Source: Pseudoalteromonas gelatinilytica (GTDB lineage Bacteria; Pseudomonadota; Gammaproteobacteria; Enterobacterales; Alteromonadaceae). From it: a stretch of 64,000 bases of DNA. The stretch spans positions 764,525 through 828,524 of the forward strand of contig NZ_LRRU01000020.1 in assembly GCF_001641615.1 (NCBI RefSeq), in the 5' to 3' direction. Below are positions 47,164 through 55,552 of this stretch, one piece after another; the stretch's first letter is position 1; every line of letters starts with the position of its first letter. The notes beneath the pieces are model-generated. The model was not told the origin of the DNA. It did no database searches and was given only the letters and a program-made list of their open reading frames with translations. Made by a program: the position numbers and the translations under genes.

Positions 47164-47688
47164 CTAGTGATGAGGCATGCTATCTACAAGTTTAGCTTTC
47201 GCCATTCTCGCTCTTGCCTCAAGGCGTGAGCTAAAGAATACTCCAGATAGTGCCGCAACCATTCCAGCCATTGTTGGGATTGTTGCCATTGAAATACCTG
47301 ATGCCATTAAACGTGCGTTACCTGTACCTTGAGTAGCCATGGTTTCGAAAACCGCGATCATACCCGTTACAGTACCTAGTAAGCCGATTAAAGGACAAAT
47401 AGCTACCAATGTCTTAATCAACAACATACGCTGATCTAATTTTTCAGACGCTTCAGAAATCCATGCTTCACGGATTCTGTGTGCGTACCAAGACGTAGTG
47501 TCTTGGCGGGCATCCCACTGAGCTACGATGTCCTTCGTCATACGAGGAAACTCAGCTAGTAGGAACCAATAGCGCTCAATCATTAAAACCCACATAAGAA
47601 AGAGTGCTATCGCGACCACGTATAAAACCTGGCCGCCTGTGCCAACAAAATCCCTGATAGATTCCCAGATCTCCATCAGGACTAGCAT
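47164..47688 (-). CDS. exbB: ExbB/MotA-TolQ-type proton channel protein
   Basis: The 174-residue ExbB has three membrane helices (about 18-37, 90-112, 128-150) and the family signature LGTVTGMIAVFETMA. The first ATG overlaps the ttpC stop by one base and is well served by AAGGAG, so I use it in place of the internal Met5. Together with ExbD it would energise TonB. Confidence 0.93.
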   Translation of the reverse strand: MLVLMEIWESIRDFVGTGGQVLYVVAIALFLMWVLMIERYWFLLAEFPRMTKDIVAQWDARQDTTSWYAHRIREAWISEASEKLDQRMLLIKTLVAICPLIGLLGTVTGMIAVFETMATQGTGNARLMASGISMATIPTMAGMVAALSGVFFSSRLEARARMAKAKLVDSMPHH

Positions 47689-49052
47689 TAGGCTTTCTCC
47701 TTCTCCGCGTGAGCAGCGATGATACCTGCGCTTTGCTCATCAAGGACATGTAGAACCGACTTACTACGACCCGCAACGATTGAGTGAAGTAGGATAAGTG
47801 GTAGAGCTGCAATTAGACCTAACGCTGTAGTTACAAGTGCTAGAGAGATATTACCAGCCATGATCTTCGGATCACCTGTACCGAACAATGTGATTGTTTG
47901 GAACGTAAGGATCATACCGATTACCGTACCTAGTAGACCTAGTAATGGAGCGATTGCTGCCAAGATCTTGATGATGTTGATACCAGCTTCGATGCGAGGC
48001 GTTTCACGTAGGATTGCTTCGTCAAGTTTAAGCTCAAGGTTTTCAACGTCTTGATTCTTGTTGTCAGCGTAAACCTTAAGAATACGACCCAGAGGGTTGT
48101 TTGTATTCGGAGTAGAAAGGTTTTTAAGCTGGCTCTTAATCTTAGTGCTAGTAAGCGCAAGATCAATGAAACGAACGATGAAGATAAGTAGACCAACAAC
48201 AAGTAATACTGTGATGATGTAACCTACTTCAGCACCTTGCTCGTAGTATTCCATTAACGATTTTTTCTGCGTGTTGATACGTAAGATCGCGCCACGAGTC
48301 GGGTCGATGTATACGCCAGCGTAGTTGTCTGCAGAAGTTTTTTCTAAATCGCTGATACCAGCTAGGATGTAGCTATCAGGTTGCTTACCTAGAGGTTGGA
48401 TCGCTTTAGTTTCTGGAGAGTAGATTAAATAACCGTCGTCAGTTACTAAGTTGAAGTTACCGATACGCGTTACTTTCTTCACAGAAGATGAACCGTCAAG
48501 ACCTGCAACTTCAGTTTCGAAAGTTGAAACTTTAGCTGATTCAGTCATTTCAGTTTGAAGAGAAATCCAAAGCTCTTCTAATTCACGTACAGTTGGAAGT
48601 TCTTTCGCTGCAGCTAGTGAACGAAGTACTTCAGCACGTCCTGGTTTTTCAGCAGAAACAAGTGATGCTTCGATTGAACCGATTGCATCAGCAGCTGCAC
48701 GACGTACAACACCGAACATCTCACCTAACGTACCTTGAGCGTTTAAAAGAGCTTGCTCTTTTTCAGCTAAAGTATTTTCGTTTTGTGCATATTCTTTAGA
48801 TAAACGATCACCACGTGCTTTTTCAGCAGCTAGATCGCTTTTCGCTTTGTTAAGTAACGCTTGCTTGTCAGCACGAGCTGAAAGGAACTCTTGTTCACGT
48901 TGCTTGTTTAATTTGCCTTCAGAGATACGTTCTTGCTTAACTTGCTCAAGAATTTTGTCTAAAGCATCAGTGTTTGCGTGTGCATTAAGCGCGGTACCTG
49001 CAGAAACAGATAGTACTGCTGCAACAGCAAAACCTTTAAATAGTTTCTTCAT
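47688..49052 (-). CDS. ttpC: TtpC-like MotA/TolQ/ExbB family protein
   Basis: The 454-residue protein has a signal peptide (about 1-26), a periplasmic coiled coil (about 30-125, LDKILEQVKQERISEGKL onward), a further periplasmic region, a membrane helix near 275-297 and a C-terminal MotA/TolQ domain (about 300-440) with LLGLLGTVIGMILTFQTI. The same architecture defines Vibrio TtpC, which is needed with TonB2 for iron-siderophore uptake. The long periplasmic part may bridge a wide periplasm. Confidence 0.88.
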   Translation of the reverse strand: MKKLFKGFAVAAVLSVSAGTALNAHANTDALDKILEQVKQERISEGKLNKQREQEFLSARADKQALLNKAKSDLAAEKARGDRLSKEYAQNENTLAEKEQALLNAQGTLGEMFGVVRRAAADAIGSIEASLVSAEKPGRAEVLRSLAAAKELPTVRELEELWISLQTEMTESAKVSTFETEVAGLDGSSSVKKVTRIGNFNLVTDDGYLIYSPETKAIQPLGKQPDSYILAGISDLEKTSADNYAGVYIDPTRGAILRINTQKKSLMEYYEQGAEVGYIITVLLVVGLLIFIVRFIDLALTSTKIKSQLKNLSTPNTNNPLGRILKVYADNKNQDVENLELKLDEAILRETPRIEAGINIIKILAAIAPLLGLLGTVIGMILTFQTITLFGTGDPKIMAGNISLALVTTALGLIAALPLILLHSIVAGRSKSVLHVLDEQSAGIIAAHAEKEKA

Positions 49053-49058
49053 TATTGA

Positions 49059-49838
49059 TTACTCCGCGCCGAAGATTGGTAGTTTAACAAGTTCTAATGT
49101 CGCTTGTTTACGCGCCATACGGATAACTTCTTTAACAGGTTTTAGGTATTCTTCACCTAATTCTTTCCACTGTTTAGTGTTGTTATCCCACACCCACGCG
49201 TGCTTAAGGTCAAAAGACTGAGCTACGTATGTGATACGACCTAAACGACCGAAGTCAACGTTGATGCTCTTACCATCGATCTCAAGAGTACCTTGAGAAG
49301 CAGTTACAGCTGAGCTGTATGCAGTTTCAACAGTGTAAGCTTCAAGAACTTGGCGGAATTTTTCAGATGTAGTAACTGATGCTGACGCCATGATGTCACG
49401 AAGTCTTTCAACACGTGTTAAACGGTTTTCAAGATTGAACGGAACGTCCGCTTTGATGAATTGCTCAAGCGTATCGATCATGCGATACATCAAAGGCACA
49501 ACGTTTTGTTTCGTGTTATCGATAGTTGCGATTTGACGGTCAAACGATTCGATTGAAGCGTTTTGGTCAGCGACCAAACGTGCTACGTGATCGTTATAAA
49601 CCTTCATTAGCTCAGTTTCGTCAACAACGCTACGGTACTCAGCGATTAGCTCTTGAGTTTGACCATATACATTGTCAATTTTAGTTTGAGACTTAACAGC
49701 AGCCTTTTGAATTTGTTGACCTGCATCTTGCACATCTTTCAAAGGATCTGCAATCACATTGCTGCTTGCAAATGCAAAAGCGCCAACCAACGCTGATGCT
49801 ACAAGACTCTTTCTGATTTTAACAGACATAGTTCCCAA
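49059..49838 (-). CDS. DUF3450 family protein, first gene of the TonB2-type operon
   Basis: The 259-residue DUF3450 protein has a signal peptide (about 1-30, ending SNVIA) and a mostly helical, coiled-coil periplasmic body (about 35-200) with a small beta-rich end. It is regularly found before ttpC in this cluster type and is assumed to belong to the complex; its molecular role is unknown. It starts 78 bases after the predicted transcription start. Confidence 0.85.
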   Translation of the reverse strand: MGTMSVKIRKSLVASALVGAFAFASSNVIADPLKDVQDAGQQIQKAAVKSQTKIDNVYGQTQELIAEYRSVVDETELMKVYNDHVARLVADQNASIESFDRQIATIDNTKQNVVPLMYRMIDTLEQFIKADVPFNLENRLTRVERLRDIMASASVTTSEKFRQVLEAYTVETAYSSAVTASQGTLEIDGKSINVDFGRLGRITYVAQSFDLKHAWVWDNNTKQWKELGEEYLKPVKEVIRMARKQATLELVKLPIFGAE

Positions 49839-49893
49839 CCAATTAAGTAATGTTACTTTTATAATTTAATTACCCTCCGAAGAGGACAACCCT

Positions 49894-49913
49894 GATATCT
49901 TTTAATAGATATC
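49894..49913. promoter_or_regulatory. Inverted repeat in the TonB2 operon leader
   Basis: GATATCT, six bases, AGATATC: perfect 7-bp arms immediately after the predicted start of transcription. It is either an operator or a 5' stem-loop in the mRNA. A second hairpin (CCTC-TTCG-GAGG on the minus strand, 49874-49885) follows it. Confidence 0.45.
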
Positions 49914-49922
49914 AACCCTCCA

Positions 49923-49951
49923 ATAATGCTAAATGCATCAGAGTCTGTCAA
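49923..49951 (-). promoter_or_regulatory. Sigma-70 promoter of the TonB2-type operon
   Basis: On the minus strand TTGACA (49946-49951, consensus) is separated by 17 bp from CATTAT (49923-49928). It predicts a 5' leader of about 78 bases. The remaining gap 49952-50302 shows no gene and no Fur-box match. Confidence 0.65.
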
Positions 49952-50274
49952 CTTGATGTTCGGCTTTCATCGGAAAAATTTGGTGACTCGTCGTTGAGAT
50001 GAAAATAACCAAAACAACGAATTAACAAAAATATAACAGAGGTATTCAACTGCTACTTCTATAGCCCTTTACTGGCGAACATTGCATTCATGTTAGGTTC
50101 AAGCTTAAACATAAATGTAACATTTTATGAAAACAGAAAGAGCTAAAGAAAAATGAAAAAAAATTCAGTTTATTCATCTAAAAAATCTATTTTGCAGAAT
50201 TTTTATGCACCGAGCTTACATTACTGCTCAATATGCAGGCAAAACAGACACTAAACACAAGAATGAGAGAGTTG

Positions 50275-50304
50275 AATTCTCTCACCGCTATGGGTGAGAG
50301 AATT
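50275..50304 (-). terminator. Hairpin at the end of the LuxR-type regulator gene
   Basis: 12-bp arms (50275-50286 and 50293-50304) overlap the stop codon of the regulator. There is no U-tract, so termination is uncertain. Confidence 0.45.
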
Positions 50305-50917
50305 AAAATACAGCGCGGTCTTTTACCAGCTTTGCAAGTGAGATAATTGAATCAACTTCAAGCTTTTCAAATATTTTCGCTTTGTATGTACTTACCGTTT
50401 TGTTACTAATGAAAAGCTTTTCACCAATATCTTTGTTCGATAGGCCTTGGAGCAAATAATTCATCACCGCGAGCTCACGTTCTGTTAGTAACTCATCGAT
50501 GTCTTTTTCAGAGGCAATAAGATGCTCTTGCGGAAAGAATGTATAACCACGCAAAATCATTTCAACAGCAGAAGAAATATCTTCAAGACTTTCAGCCTTA
50601 TTAACAAATCCCTGTGCGCCTAGTTTCGCAGCTGTGCGGATGATGTGTTTGTCTTGCTTTGCAGATAAAAACAATACTTTGCCAGTAAAGCCACTACTGA
50701 CTGCACGCTTATATAAGCTAAAGCCATCGGAGTCTTCTAACTCGATGTCTAAAATCGCCAGCGCTACATTATTACTTTTTAAAAACTGCAATGCTTCCTT
50801 TTGACTTCCAACAGCTTGTACTTCATTCACCAGAGTAGACTTTGCAAGTACCATCTTAATTGCTGTTGCCACCATCGGGTGGTCGTCTACCAAAAGTATA
50901 TTGTTTCCTATGCTCAT
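50303..50917 (-). CDS. NarL/LuxR-family response regulator
   Basis: The 204-residue regulator has a receiver (about 1-120; Asp57 in AILDIELED, Lys near 107) and a C-terminal LuxR-type helix-turn-helix (about 135-200) with LTERELAVMNYLLQGLSNKDIGEKL. No kinase gene is adjacent. It stands alone between two gene-poor gaps, 49839-50302 and 50918-51351. Its targets are unknown. Confidence 0.88.
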   Translation of the reverse strand: MSIGNNILLVDDHPMVATAIKMVLAKSTLVNEVQAVGSQKEALQFLKSNNVALAILDIELEDSDGFSLYKRAVSSGFTGKVLFLSAKQDKHIIRTAAKLGAQGFVNKAESLEDISSAVEMILRGYTFFPQEHLIASEKDIDELLTERELAVMNYLLQGLSNKDIGEKLFISNKTVSTYKAKIFEKLEVDSIISLAKLVKDRAVF

Positions 50918-51351
50918 CGATTAGCAAACCTTCATTATATTTCATCAAACCAGTATAAGTTACTCAGCATTTTTTCCATATGTGGATAGGTTAAGTTTAG
51001 CGGGTTATTTCTAGATTGGTGAAAAATAACTGTAAACTTTCCTTCGCGGTTAACTTTCATGTTTGATCAAAACTACTAACTAAACATAACAGCTGATGTC
51101 ATGTTAAATAAAATCCCATCGGTACAGCATATAATACTTTAGTTATGGAGAGTAGCTTTTAGGGCATAGATCGTGAACTTCTAGCTTAAGGGCTGACTAA
51201 ATTAGTCATTTTCAATGCCTTTGGAGGAATATAATTTCGGTACAATTAGAGTGATATATGGTGAAGGGTAAACGTGGGGTTGTTAGGTATTAAAATGAAT
51301 TTTGGTGAAACAGAAACTGTTTCACCAAAATGCTCAGGTTCACATAAATAA
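50918..51351. other. Gap without a recognisable gene
   Basis: No ORF above about 20 codons with a good start is seen in these 434 bases. There is a TATAAT near 51129 and the inverted repeat at its end (51299-51331). It may hold a promoter or a small RNA, but nothing specific supports one. Confidence 0.4.
51299..51331 (-). terminator. 15-bp perfect hairpin after the cold-shock gene
   Basis: Arms 51299-51313 and 51317-51331 with a 3-base loop, 21 bases after the csp stop on the minus strand. The following sequence is AT-rich but not a pure T-run. Confidence 0.6.
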
Positions 51352-51561
51352 TTATGCTACTTCTACGTTCTCAGCTTCAGGGCCTTTTTGACCTTGTTTG
51401 ATGCCGAAAGATACTTGCTGACCTTCGCTAAGAGTGCGGAAGCCTGTACCTGTGATAGCGCTGAAGTGTACGAATACGTCAGGGCCATTTTCTTGTTCAA
51501 TAAAACCGAAACCTTTAGCTTCGTTGAAGAACTTAACTTTACCAGTAACCGTGTTTGACAT
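51352..51561 (-). CDS. CspA-family cold-shock protein
   Basis: The 69-residue protein is a single cold-shock domain with RNP1 KGFGFIEQ and RNP2 DVFVHFSAI, which binds single-stranded RNA or DNA and melts RNA secondary structure. Which csp paralogue it is cannot be told from sequence alone. The ribosome-binding site is AGGA. A predicted leader of about 195 bases (51562-51756) is similar in length to the cspA leader, which makes cold control plausible. The leader contains an AGCCA-TA-TTGGCT stem. Confidence 0.93.
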   Translation of the reverse strand: MSNTVTGKVKFFNEAKGFGFIEQENGPDVFVHFSAITGTGFRTLSEGQQVSFGIKQGQKGPEAENVEVA

Positions 51562-51762
51562 ACCAAATTTTCCTGTAAGTCAATTATTAAAATTCAGCCA
51601 ATATGGCTCTATCCTCCCTGAGTGAATGCCCAATAAACTTGGGGTAAAGTACAGGAAGAACCAATAACCAAACCGGTAACCGTACAGCCGCACATTATCC
51701 GTAAATTCAATACGCAAAAACTCAAAGCAATTTAAGACTAACACATTAAATAGTTTTTAGCT

Positions 51763-51791
51763 CTAATAATCGAAAATAATTTTAAGGTCAA
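51763..51791 (-). promoter_or_regulatory. Promoter of the cold-shock gene
   Basis: On the minus strand TTGACC (51786-51791) and TATTAG (51763-51768) are separated by 17 bp. The 340-base gap 51562-51901 otherwise holds the csp leader and the pyrC terminator. Confidence 0.5.
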
Positions 51792-51847
51792 CCGCCTAAA
51801 CAAAAATATATGACAGTACTATTTATAAACAATTAATATTCAATGAA

Positions 51848-51874
51848 AAAAGCCCATCAAATTGATGGGCTTTT
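51848..51874 (-). terminator. Rho-independent terminator of pyrC
   Basis: A stem of up to 13 bp (51848-51860 with 51862-51874), GC-rich core GCCCATC, and a T-run on the minus strand lie 28 bases after the pyrC stop. Confidence 0.85.
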
Positions 51875-51901
51875 AATTCTAAATTTATCGCTTGCTAAAA
51901 C

Positions 51902-52948
51902 TTATTTAACTTGCCAATCCATTTGCGCTTCAGCTTTGATTGGTACTACTTCTGAATCACCTAATTTATAGCTTGCAGGTACTGTCCAGCTCTCTTTTAC
52001 CAGTGTAATCGTATCTTGGTTACGAGGCATTCCGTAAAAGTCTGGGCCAAAGTGGCTTGCGAAACCTTCAAGCTTATCTAAAGCACCGGCTTCTTCAAAA
52101 GCTTCTGCATAAAGTTCAATAGCTGCGTGAGCAGTATATGCACCAGCACAACCACACGCCGCCTCTTTTTTGTCTTTATAATGCGGTGCAGAGTCAGTAC
52201 CTAAGAAGAATTTTTTGCTACCGCTTGTTGCAGCACCAATTAGCGCTTGCTGATGAATGTTACGCTTAAGAATAGGCAAGCAGTAATAATGTGGGCGAAT
52301 GCCCCCCGCCAACATATGATTGCGGTTATAAAGAAGGTGATGAGCTGTAATGGTTGCAGCTACATTCTCTGGTGCATTATTCACAAACTCAACCGCATCT
52401 TTTGTGGTGATGTGCTCAAGCACAATCTTAAGGCTAGGAAAGTCATTTACTACGTCCGCTAGAATTGTTTCTAGGAAAACCTTCTCACGGTCAAAAATAT
52501 CGATTGATGAATCAGTTACTTCACCATGCACTAATAGCAACATACCCACTTCTTGCATTGCTTCAAGTACTGGGTAAATGTTTTTGATTGATGTCACACC
52601 TGAATCTGAATTGGTCGTCGCGCCAGCTGGGTACAACTTAGCAGCAACAATTTTACCTGTTGCTTTCGCTTTTTTGATTTCTTCTGGTGTTGTTTTATCT
52701 GTTAGGTAGAGCACCATTAATGGCTCAAAGTTACCTTGCGGGCCCGCAGCTTTAATTCGCTCATAGTAAGATAACGCAGTGTCTGTACAGGTTGCCGGTG
52801 GAACAAGGTTAGGCATGATGATCGCGCGGCCCATGTAACGGCTTGCATCACGAACGGTATCAACGAGTTGCTCGCCATCACGTAAATGAATGTGCCAATC
52901 ATCAGGGCGTGTAATTGTTAGAGTTTGCATCGAATTTAAATCTGACAT
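51902..52948 (-). CDS. pyrC: Dihydroorotase
   Basis: The 348-residue class II dihydroorotase interconverts carbamoyl aspartate and dihydroorotate in pyrimidine synthesis. Zinc ligands are visible in [10 protein letters not shown], the carboxylated-Lys region [17 protein letters not shown] and LEHITT, and the catalytic Asp in FLGTDSAPH. The length matches E. coli PyrC. The first ATG has TGGAAAC upstream and is preferred over Met7. Confidence 0.97.
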   Translation of the reverse strand: MSDLNSMQTLTITRPDDWHIHLRDGEQLVDTVRDASRYMGRAIIMPNLVPPATCTDTALSYYERIKAAGPQGNFEPLMVLYLTDKTTPEEIKKAKATGKIVAAKLYPAGATTNSDSGVTSIKNIYPVLEAMQEVGMLLLVHGEVTDSSIDIFDREKVFLETILADVVNDFPSLKIVLEHITTKDAVEFVNNAPENVAATITAHHLLYNRNHMLAGGIRPHYYCLPILKRNIHQQALIGAATSGSKKFFLGTDSAPHYKDKKEAACGCAGAYTAHAAIELYAEAFEEAGALDKLEGFASHFGPDFYGMPRNQDTITLVKESWTVPASYKLGDSEVVPIKAEAQMDWQVK

Positions 52949-53139
52949 TGCTGGTTTCCACGGCTAAAGTTAGGGGGATAGCGTAAACGTTGAGCAAATA
53001 ACCTCGCTTATTCACTCAAGTCCATATTCAGGTGCCTAGTTTACACCAGTTCCAGTTTTTTTTGAAAATAACTTTGTGGATAGTTTGATAGTAGGTTAAC
53101 GTAATAAATTAATACAACATTTCGGTTACCTTTTAATCT

Positions 53140-55509
53140 ATGCCTAAGAGTTTAGACGCTGCTTTTGCACTTGAGGTCAAAACAGACCAACTACATATTA
53201 TTAATCAGTTTTCATCATCTGTGATGCAATTAGACACAGTTGAAGAATTGTTAGAATATGTCACGTCTGAAGTGGTAAGCCGCTTAGGCTTCATAGAATG
53301 TGTCATTTATTTAGCAGATGATAAAACGCGTACCCTCAAAGAAATGGCGTCTATTGGCACAGCAAGCAGCCATGATACATATCATATTGACCGTACAGAA
53401 ATCAGCTTTGATCAGGGTATTACGGGGTATGTCGCAAGCACTGGTAAGCCGTTAATGATTGGCGATGTCAGTCAAGATCCGCGTTATATCGCAGATTCTC
53501 GCCCTGCTCTTTCTGAGCTTTGCGTACCATTAGTTTACAAAGAAAAAGTTCTGGGTGTCATTGACTGTGAGCACCCACAAAAACATTATTACAATGATGC
53601 GCATTTAGAGATTTTATCAACAGTGGCGCATCTATTAAGTGCTAAGATAAATCAAGTTCGCACCGTAGAAGACTTACAGCAAACCGTGATGCAGTTAAAC
53701 GACGCGCAAAAACTTGAACGCTGCATGCTGCAAATCGCTAACTTAACCTATCAATCAAGCGAGCTAGATAGCTTCTTTGAGTCTTTACATGGCATTATTA
53801 CCTCTTTGCTGAGGGCAGATAACTTCTTTATTGGCCTATATGACAAGCAACTAGATGTGCTTGATTTAGTTTATATTATCGAAGAAGGCGTGCGTTCTAA
53901 CGCGCATAAGAAAATATCGAAAGAACAACTAAAAGACACCGCATCTTATTATTTATTAAACATCGACCAATCCTTACTTTTTACTAAAGAAGAGTTTCAA
54001 CAGCACATTGATGCAGGTCATTTTAAAATGGTTGGTCGTCAGGCCGAATCTTGGCTGGGTGTACCATTTAAAGTAAATGAGCGTATTAGTGGGGTTATCG
54101 CCGTACAAAGTTACAGTAAAAGCTATCACTATGACGAACATGACCGTGCCTTACTTACGTATGTCAGCCGCCAAATTAGCATGGCAATAGACCGTCAATT
54201 ATCAAGACAAGAGCTTGAGCACCGTGCTCTTCACGACGAATTAACCGGTCTTGCCAATCGCTCGTTGTTAATTGAGCGTATTAAACATGCCATTCTGCGT
54301 CTGGCAAGAGCAGATAAACGTCACCAACATGCCCTGCTCTATCTAGACTTTGACCGCTTTAAAAGTATCAATGATTCATTAGGTCATGAGGTTGGCGACC
54401 ACTTTTTAGTAAAAATCTGTGAGTTGATCTTAGGTACCATTCGCAATACCGATACCTTTGCCCGTTTGGGGGGCGATGAATTTGCCATATTTATGGAAAA
54501 CATCACCGATAAACAACAAATTAATGATGCCCTTGAACGCATTCAACAGGTTCTCGCTGAGCCCCTCGATATTGATGGTCATTTATTGCAAGCATCAACA
54601 AGTATTGGTGTTGCGTTTTGTGAAAGCAGTCGCGATCAAGCTTACAAGCTATTGCAACATGCCGATGCTGCAATGTACGAGGCAAAGTCGTCAGGTCGAG
54701 GCAAGGTTAAGTTTTTCAACAATACAATGCGTAAAAAACTTAAAAATCATGCAGATATAGAAAATGATTTACAGCATGGTATTGAGCATAACGATTTTGA
54801 ACTTTACTACCAACCAATTTTTACTATTCAAGATGCACAGGTTGTTGGTTTTGAGGCACTTGTGCGCTGGCATCACCCAAGTAAAGGCTTTGTCTCACCA
54901 AATGATTTTATTCCCGTTGCTGAAGACACAGGCCAGATTATTAATCTAGATTTACATTTGCTTGAGCTTGCTGCAAAGCAAATCGCAAAGTGGACGAGTG
55001 AAGGTAAAGCATTTGGCAGAATTACCGTAAATGTATCATCACGTCATTTTGCAAGCCTCGACTTTGTGGCACAAATTCATGCTTTGTACTCTAAATACAA
55101 GCTTCCTTTGGGCTCGCTGTGCTTAGAAATTACCGAGTCAGGACTAATTGGTAATTTAGAGCTCGCTACAAAAATCATAAAAGGCCTTGAGCCTCTTGAA
55201 GTAAAGCTATGTTTAGATGATTTTGGTACTGGCTACTCTGCGCTTGGTTATTTACACCAATTACCTATCCATATTTTAAAAATCGATAAAAGCTTTATCG
55301 ATCATTTAAATAAAGCGCATAACCCATTGGTTGATGCCATTTTATCATTAGCTCAATCGTTAAATCTCGATGTTGTTGCTGAAGGGATTGAAACAGAAAA
55401 ACAATTAGCAATCTTAAAGCAAACTCAATGTAAGTTTGGTCAAGGCTTCTTAAAAGCGAAACCTATGCCAGCCAGCGAAGCAGAGAAAGTCATTACTCAC
55501 GGCCTATAA
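53140..55509 (+). CDS. GAF-GGDEF-EAL protein (c-di-GMP turnover)
   Basis: The 789-residue cytoplasmic protein has two GAF domains (about 20-165 and 195-345), a GGDEF domain (about 355-525) and an EAL domain (about 540-785). The cyclase site is intact, RLGGDEFAIF, with the I-site RNTD five residues before it. The phosphodiesterase site is also intact: GFEALVRW, EITESG, LDDFGTGYS. Both activities are therefore possible, with the GAF domains likely binding a ligand that chooses. It has no membrane segment and stands alone, ending at a terminator shared with fadE. Confidence 0.93.
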   Translation: MPKSLDAAFALEVKTDQLHIINQFSSSVMQLDTVEELLEYVTSEVVSRLGFIECVIYLADDKTRTLKEMASIGTASSHDTYHIDRTEISFDQGITGYVASTGKPLMIGDVSQDPRYIADSRPALSELCVPLVYKEKVLGVIDCEHPQKHYYNDAHLEILSTVAHLLSAKINQVRTVEDLQQTVMQLNDAQKLERCMLQIANLTYQSSELDSFFESLHGIITSLLRADNFFIGLYDKQLDVLDLVYIIEEGVRSNAHKKISKEQLKDTASYYLLNIDQSLLFTKEEFQQHIDAGHFKMVGRQAESWLGVPFKVNERISGVIAVQSYSKSYHYDEHDRALLTYVSRQISMAIDRQLSRQELEHRALHDELTGLANRSLLIERIKHAILRLARADKRHQHALLYLDFDRFKSINDSLGHEVGDHFLVKICELILGTIRNTDTFARLGGDEFAIFMENITDKQQINDALERIQQVLAEPLDIDGHLLQASTSIGVAFCESSRDQAYKLLQHADAAMYEAKSSGRGKVKFFNNTMRKKLKNHADIENDLQHGIEHNDFELYYQPIFTIQDAQVVGFEALVRWHHPSKGFVSPNDFIPVAEDTGQIINLDLHLLELAAKQIAKWTSEGKAFGRITVNVSSRHFASLDFVAQIHALYSKYKLPLGSLCLEITESGLIGNLELATKIIKGLEPLEVKLCLDDFGTGYSALGYLHQLPIHILKIDKSFIDHLNKAHNPLVDAILSLAQSLNLDVVAEGIETEKQLAILKQTQCKFGQGFLKAKPMPASEAEKVITHGL

Positions 55510-55510
55510 A

Positions 55511-55534
55511 AAAGCCTTGCAAATGCAAGGCTTT
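55511..55534. terminator. Bidirectional terminator between the GGDEF-EAL gene and fadE
   Basis: A 10-bp stem (55511-55520 with 55525-55534), with T- and A-rich flanks serving both convergent genes. Confidence 0.8.
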
Positions 55535-55552
55535 GTTTATTCTAACAAGAGT

